Shown here one piece after another: positions 59,731 through 64,000 of a DNA stretch of 64,000 nt. A program made the translations under genes and the position numbers. The notes under the pieces were generated by a model, which was not told the DNA's origin, did not search any database, and saw nothing but the letters and a program-made list of their open reading frames with translations. Each line of letters begins with the position of its first letter. Within the stretch, counting starts at the first letter, position 1. The DNA lies in assembly GCF_011751075.1 (NCBI RefSeq), contig NZ_JAALLN010000018.1:1-64000 (forward strand), written 5' to 3'. Origin of the DNA: Flavobacterium poyangense (GTDB lineage: Bacteria > Bacteroidota > Bacteroidia > Flavobacteriales > Flavobacteriaceae).

Positions 59731-60642
59731 ATGAACAATTTTATTCTAATATTCTTCTTTTTGTCTTTGGGCCTACTTTTACAAAGAGTAAAGCAGTTTC
59801 CGACTTCTGTCTATAAGCTTTTAAATAAAATTGTCATCTACGTTTGTCTGCCGGCAATTACCTTATATCATATCCCGAAAATAAAATGGAATGCGGAATT
59901 ACTCTTTCCGATAGGATCAGGATGGATTAGTTTTATACTTGCTATTTTGTTTTTTCATTTGTTAGGAAAAAAATTAGGCTGGTCTAATAAATTGATCGGT
60001 TGTTTGATTTTAACGGCGGGATTAAGTAATAGCTCTTTTTTAGGTTACCCGATTATTGAAGCTTTGTTTGGAAAAAAAGGTTTAGAAACAGCCGTTCTTG
60101 TCGATCAGCCGGGAACATTTGTGGTGGTTTCGACTTTAGGGATTTTTGTTGCGGCCTTCTATTCAAAAGGAAGCCCCGATGCTTTTGGGATTCTGAAAAA
60201 AGTCCTTCTCTTTCCGCCATTCATTACTTTCGTTGGTGCTTGTCTGCTGAATGTTTTCGGATTTGAATTTAAGGAAAGCCTCCAGGCTGTTTTATTGACA
60301 ATTGGAAGTTTTGTGACTCCTTTGGCTTTGCTTTCCGTTGGTTTGCAACTTACGTTTGATCTAAAAAGCAAACACTGGAAATTTTTGCAACTGGGACTTT
60401 TTTACAAACTGATTCTGGCGCCTTTTATAATTCTGGTTTTATATGTTTTTATTTTAAAACAGCATTCAGAAGCGATAAAAATTACGCTTATGGAAATGGC
60501 GATGGCACCAATGATAACAGGTGCAATTTTGGCCTCGACCTACGGATTAAAGCCTAAACTCAGCAGCATGATGATTGGTTTTGGAATTCCGGTTTCCTTT
60601 ATCACTCTTGCCATCTGGTATTTTATAGTTAGTTATATATAA
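59731..60642 (+). CDS. AEC-family transporter
   Basis: A 303-aa membrane protein of the auxin efflux carrier type, about ten TM helices in two repeats of five. The segments YVCLPAITLYHIPKI and GLSNSSFLGYPIIEALFGKK are characteristic. Bacterial members move carboxylates such as malate or malonate. The frame opens at 59713 but the ATG at 59731 (MNNFILIFF) starts the first helix. The MFS gene follows after 18 bp, suggesting an operon. Confidence 0.88.
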   Translation: MNNFILIFFFLSLGLLLQRVKQFPTSVYKLLNKIVIYVCLPAITLYHIPKIKWNAELLFPIGSGWISFILAILFFHLLGKKLGWSNKLIGCLILTAGLSNSSFLGYPIIEALFGKKGLETAVLVDQPGTFVVVSTLGIFVAAFYSKGSPDAFGILKKVLLFPPFITFVGACLLNVFGFEFKESLQAVLLTIGSFVTPLALLSVGLQLTFDLKSKHWKFLQLGLFYKLILAPFIILVLYVFILKQHSEAIKITLMEMAMAPMITGAILASTYGLKPKLSSMMIGFGIPVSFITLAIWYFIVSYI

Positions 60643-60660
60643 TTTTTTGTTTACCATAAT

Positions 60661-61875
60661 ATGAATTCATCTACAAAGACTGCTAGAATGGATAGCAGTG
60701 CATTAGCCCAAAAAACAGTTTACTCGGTATTATTCTCTATAGCATTTGCACATTTACTGAATGATTTAATGCAATCCGTAATTCCGTCTACTTACCCTAT
60801 TTTAAAGGAAAACTTCAATCTGAGTTTTACACAGATCGGATTAATTACGTTTGTTTTTCAACTGACGGCTTCTTTGTTGCAGCCTTTCGTTGGATTTTAT
60901 ACCGATAAAAAACCAAAACCTTATTCCTTAGTAGCCGCCATGCTTTTTACAATATCGGGACTTGGATTATTGTCTGTTTCAAGTTCATTTTGGATGATCT
61001 TGATTTCGGTGGCCTTGGTAGGGATTGGTTCTTCTATTTTTCATCCGGAAGCATCTCGTGTTGCCTTTTTAGGATCGGGAGGAAAGAGGGGGCTTGCTCA
61101 GTCTATTTTTCAGTTAGGAGGAAATGCCGGTAGCGCAGTCGGACCTTTGTTGGTGGCTTTAATTGTTGCACCATATGGACAATCTTATGTGATTTGGTTT
61201 GTAATAGCCGGGGTTTTGGGAATTATGATTTTGTCGAGAATTGCGCTTTGGTATGAAAACCACATGAGTCTGAGAGCTGCAAAAAAGTCAGGCTTAGAAG
61301 AAGCTGTTCCGTTATCAAATAAAAAAATTACCATTTCGATTATTGTGTTATTATTATTGATATTCTCTAAGTTCTTCTATATGGCAAGTATGTCGAGTTA
61401 TTTTACTTTTTATTTAATGAGTAAATTTTCTTTAGACATTCAGGAATCGCAGTACTATCTGTTTATTTTTCTGGCTTCTGTTGCAGCCGGGACTTTAATT
61501 GGTGGTCCGTTAGGGGATCACTTTGGCAGAAAGTATATCATTTGGTTTTCTATTTTAGGGGCAGCACCTTTTACCTTGCTTTTGCCTTATGCTAATTTGT
61601 TTTGGACAGGAGTTTTGGCAGTAATTATAGGAATAGTTATCGCTTCTGCATTTTCGGCTATCTTAGTTTATGCACAGGAATTGAAACCGGGAAAAGTAGG
61701 AATGATCTCCGGTTTGTTCTTTGGTTTTGCTTTTGGAATGGGTGGTCTGGGATCGGCCGTTTTGGGCTATATTGCAGATAAAACAAGTATCGAATATGTG
61801 TATACAGTAAGTTCTTATTTGCCTTTAATCGGAGTACTGGCTTATTTTTTGCCGAACATTCAAACGAAAAAATAA
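60661..61875 (+). CDS. MFS transporter, fosmidomycin-resistance-like
   Basis: A 12-TM major facilitator of 404 aa in the Fsr family. Typical pieces are IAFAHLLNDLMQSVIPSTYP, FVFQLTASLLQPFVGFYTDK and GIGSSIFHPEASRVAF. The name-giving member exports fosmidomycin, but the physiological substrate of most members is unknown. It starts 18 bp after the AEC stop. Confidence 0.9.
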   Translation: MNSSTKTARMDSSALAQKTVYSVLFSIAFAHLLNDLMQSVIPSTYPILKENFNLSFTQIGLITFVFQLTASLLQPFVGFYTDKKPKPYSLVAAMLFTISGLGLLSVSSSFWMILISVALVGIGSSIFHPEASRVAFLGSGGKRGLAQSIFQLGGNAGSAVGPLLVALIVAPYGQSYVIWFVIAGVLGIMILSRIALWYENHMSLRAAKKSGLEEAVPLSNKKITISIIVLLLLIFSKFFYMASMSSYFTFYLMSKFSLDIQESQYYLFIFLASVAAGTLIGGPLGDHFGRKYIIWFSILGAAPFTLLLPYANLFWTGVLAVIIGIVIASAFSAILVYAQELKPGKVGMISGLFFGFAFGMGGLGSAVLGYIADKTSIEYVYTVSSYLPLIGVLAYFLPNIQTKK

Positions 61876-61890
61876 GGCCGTTTTTTTAAC

Positions 61891-61898
61891 TATTTTTG
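61891..61898 (+). promoter_or_regulatory. -7 box TATTTTTG for the peroxiredoxin
   Basis: TATTTTTG matches TAnnTTTG 64 bases before the ATG. The leader contains T-rich DNA. No recognised stress-regulator site is seen. Confidence 0.4.
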
Positions 61899-61962
61899 TG
61901 AAAATCAATGTTTTCTTTGTTCTTTTTTTGAGTAATTTTAGAGGAACTAAAAAAATATTATT

Positions 61963-62601
61963 ATGTCAACATTAAGATTAGGCGATATAGCACCCGATTT
62001 TCAGGCCGATACAACCGAAGGGCCAATTCATTTTCATGAATGGCTTGGAGATTCCTGGGGCGTTTTATTTTCGCACCCATCCGATTTTACTCCGGTTTGT
62101 ACAACTGAACTAGGAACAGTTGCAAATTATCTTCCGGAATTTACAAAAAGAGATACAAAAGTTATTGCCTTGAGTGTAGATGGTTTAGCATCACATTTAG
62201 AGTGGATAAAAGATATCAATGAAACTCAAAATACAACGGTTAATTTTCCGATAATTGCAGACGAAGACAAAAGAGTAGCTACTTTGTACGATATGCTCCA
62301 TCCAAACGCCAGTGATAAATTTACAGTGCGTTCGGTATTTGTAATCGGAGCAGATAAAAAGATCAAATTAACTTTAACTTATCCTGCTTCAACAGGCAGA
62401 AATTTTGATGAATTACTGCGTGTTATTGATAGCTTACAGTTAACGGCAAATTATAGCGTAGCAACTCCGGCAAACTGGAAAGACGGGGAAGATGTGGTTA
62501 TCACTCCGGCAGTTCCAGACAGCGATATTCCTGCGAAATTTCCAAAAGGACACACACCAATAAAACCGTATTTGCGAATGACTCCGCAACCGAATAAATA
62601 A
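61963..62601 (+). CDS. 1-Cys peroxiredoxin (Prx6-type)
   Basis: A 212-aa thiol peroxidase detoxifying peroxides. The peroxidatic Cys46 is in DFTPVCTTEL (PxxxTxxC), with Arg near 128 in TVRSVFVIG. The long C-terminal domain (about 165-212, including KFPKGHTPIKPYLRMTPQP) is typical of Prx6-like enzymes. No resolving Cys is present elsewhere, so an external thiol is required. It is likely stress-induced. Confidence 0.94.
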   Translation: MSTLRLGDIAPDFQADTTEGPIHFHEWLGDSWGVLFSHPSDFTPVCTTELGTVANYLPEFTKRDTKVIALSVDGLASHLEWIKDINETQNTTVNFPIIADEDKRVATLYDMLHPNASDKFTVRSVFVIGADKKIKLTLTYPASTGRNFDELLRVIDSLQLTANYSVATPANWKDGEDVVITPAVPDSDIPAKFPKGHTPIKPYLRMTPQPNK

Positions 62602-62623
62602 AGTTGCTAAGTTTATGAGTTAC

Positions 62624-62662
62624 TAAGGCTCTAAGTTTTGATAAAACTTAGAGCCTTTTTTA
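62624..62662 (+). terminator. Terminator after the peroxiredoxin
   Basis: AAGGCTCTAAGTTTT (62625-62639) and AAAACTTAGAGCCTT (62643-62657) form a perfect 15-bp stem followed by T residues. Confidence 0.85.
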
Positions 62663-62721
62663 TAGTAAACTCAGTATATCAGAACCTTAGTATCTCAGCA
62701 ACTTACCAACTTACTTAGCAG

Positions 62722-62938
62722 CCGTTGGATGCAATTGATAAAATTATACTTAACACATAGAAACATATACTCTACTTTTAAAAAAGAGTACAAAAAAGAA
62801 ATACATTTCTATCACATAGTCAAGCTATGAGATCTTCGGCTTCGCTCAGACTGACAATTGAAATTTTAATTAAGTGAAACGCCTTTTTTCGTTTTCAAAA
62901 CTATGTTTCTATGTGTTAAACAATTATACCCAACGGGT
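62722..62938. repeat. ACACATAG-family inverted-repeat element, most complete copy
   Basis: The left end CCGTTGGATGCAATTG then ACTTAACACATAGAAACATA (62722-62767) is the complement, with few mismatches, of the right end CTATGTTTCTATGTGTTAAA and CAATTATACCCAACGGG (about 62901-62938). The interior carries an inverted TGTCAGTCTGAGCG-type core (62833-62856), also found at 18.3-18.6 kb and 59.47 kb. No ORF. MITE-like. Confidence 0.75.
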
Positions 62939-62996
62939 TACTTAAAGCTTTTTTTTAAATAAACTCAGCATCTCAGAACCTTAGGATCTCAGCAAC

Positions 62997-64000
62997 TTAT
63001 TTAGCAGTCTTTAACAAATCCGACATTCTTTTTTTGTCTCCAACAACCCAAAGAATATCATTTTTTTCTAAGATTAACTGGGATTCGGGATTTAGAATCC
63101 TGTTTCCGTTTCGTTCTATACCCACTACTAAACCATTGGTTTTTGTTCGGAATTGTCCAATGCTTTTTTGTATAAATTCTTCCTGAGAGACTTCCAGTTG
63201 TCTTAATACAATGTCTGTCTCTTCTACTTTTTCAGGAGCTTCCACTTCATGTTGATTCAGGAATTTGCCAAACTCCGTAACCTGAGCATCTGTACCAATA
63301 ACTGAAATTTCATCACCGGGGAACAGGCGTTCATTTTTAGTTGGAATTGGAATGGTGACATCACCGCGTTTTATATAGGCAATGTTGATTCCTAGTTGTT
63401 CCCTAATTCTTAACTCTTCCAGTGTTTTACCTACCAGATTGGATTCTTTTCCAATATCAAAAAAGGACATGTGACCATCCCAAGGCATTAAGTTAGCATA
63501 TCTTCGGTCGATTTTTTTGTTTTCACGATCGTTTAGATTCGTCATAAAGTGATTTTCGATTTTATGATATTGCTCGTTTAATTTTTTAGGGAATATCAGA
63601 TAAGCGGCAATAGCAATAATCAAAGCGATAAAAGCGATAAGAGGAGAAAAGAAGATATTCAATAAGAACCCAACAAAAAACAAACCGAGACATATTCTGA
63701 TTAAGATTAACATCAAAAGCGCACCTCTATATTTGCGTTCTGCCCATAGTTGATCGACTTCCTGAACAGCTACTCGTCGCAAAGAAAGCGCCCATAAAAA
63801 CGGACCAATTACAACCAAAGTAATAAGGGCAGCCAAAGTATTTCCGAATCGTGTATCGGCAACAAGTGGCGCTATAAATTTTGATGATAACAAAATCACG
63901 GCAACAATTATAATGGTATGCAGAACAACCTGAATAATATAGGCATGAAGGGCTTTTTGCCAGATACTGACTGATTTTATAGCTTGAGCATTTACACTAT
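62997..64000 (-). CDS. Cation/proton antiporter with two TrkA-C domains, 5' end outside the window
   Basis: The reading frame stays open from the stop at 62997 to the window end, upstream of the GTG at 63897-63899. The visible ~334 codons are therefore the C-terminal part of a larger membrane protein. At the start are several TM helices (VVLHTIIIVAVILLSSKFIA, LAALITLVVIGPFLWAL, LILIRICLGLFFVGFLL). Two TrkA-C domains follow (about FDIGKESNLVGKTLEELRI to KFLNQHE, and RQLEVSQEEFIQKS to the end). The arrangement fits monovalent cation/proton antiporters of the CPA2 type. The ion cannot be told from this portion. Taking 63899 as the start would be wrong. Confidence 0.75.
   Translation of the reverse strand, partial: SVNAQAIKSVSIWQKALHAYIIQVVLHTIIIVAVILLSSKFIAPLVADTRFGNTLAALITLVVIGPFLWALSLRRVAVQEVDQLWAERKYRGALLMLILIRICLGLFFVGFLLNIFFSPLIAFIALIIAIAAYLIFPKKLNEQYHKIENHFMTNLNDRENKKIDRRYANLMPWDGHMSFFDIGKESNLVGKTLEELRIREQLGINIAYIKRGDVTIPIPTKNERLFPGDEISVIGTDAQVTEFGKFLNQHEVEAPEKVEETDIVLRQLEVSQEEFIQKSIGQFRTKTNGLVVGIERNGNRILNPESQLILEKNDILWVVGDKKRMSDLLKTAK

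Overview
The window is chromosomal DNA of a Flavobacterium-like member of the Bacteroidota. It is AT-rich. Most starts lack a Shine-Dalgarno sequence, and many genes instead carry the Bacteroidota -7 box TAnnTTTG a short way upstream. Several families, such as the extended GAPDH, the PafA phosphatase and the two-motif DnaJ, look typical of Flavobacteriia. No insertion sequence, prophage, CRISPR array or integrase was seen. Nearly all of the unusual content lies in the intergenic repeats.

Layout. 1-70 is the 3' end of a 5S rRNA and its terminator. 0.5-8.4 kb holds pafA, ald with a divergent Lrp-type regulator, gap, an HtrA protease and dapF. 8.5-11.7 kb holds a GNAT enzyme, mltG, a DUF2279 protein and a lysozyme-like protein. 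11.8-13.3 kb is a repeat island: eight copies of a ~100-bp imperfect inverted repeat in two tandem blocks, with a lone GIY-YIG nuclease gene between them. 13.4-18.1 kb (minus strand) holds both methylmalonyl-CoA mutase subunits, an FtsB/DivIC-like protein and uridine kinase. A second repeat island lies at 18.26-18.65 kb. 18.7-24.1 kb (minus strand) holds a dienoyl-CoA-reductase-like SDR, an aminotransferase, a TonB-like protein, an RsmI-like methylase, a low-molecular-weight phosphatase and dnaA. 24-31.5 kb holds a thioesterase, YigZ, a HAD enzyme, ribD, a GNAT, prmC, an ABC permease and hisS, followed by tRNA-Trp.

32-41 kb holds a WGR-like orphan, grpE-dnaJ, a two-gene ABC exporter, an NtrC-type regulator without an HTH domain, a one-domain DEAD-like protein, a DUF2007 protein, a HAD phosphatase and a GNAT. 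41-45.8 kb holds a secreted protein, mtaB, an SDR and a LURP-one/scramblase-like protein. 45.9-49.6 kb (minus strand) is an ECF sigma / membrane anti-sigma-like / VWA-plug operon. 50-57 kb holds a propeller-like protein, PPK2, a barrel protein, a MATE pump, a small acidic protein and an LTA-synthase-family sulfatase. 57-64 kb holds meaB, a YwnA/YwnB-like pair, AEC and MFS carriers, a 1-Cys peroxiredoxin and a cation/proton antiporter cut by the window end.

How it fits together: mutA, mutB and meaB form the B12-dependent methylmalonyl-CoA/succinyl-CoA interconversion and its GTPase chaperone. MltG, DapF, the FtsB-like protein and the lysozyme-like protein serve the cell wall. GrpE-DnaJ, HtrA and the peroxiredoxin handle stress. 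The best candidates for something undescribed are the GIY-YIG gene inside the inverted-repeat arrays, the sigma/anti-sigma/VWA operon whose last two products share a TonB-plug-like module, a decayed tandem duplication of the LtaS/MeaB convergent junction, a second copy of the hisS tail beyond tRNA-Trp, a phased four-copy TTTAAT repeat upstream of mtaB, and a repeat inserted into the mutB reading frame.
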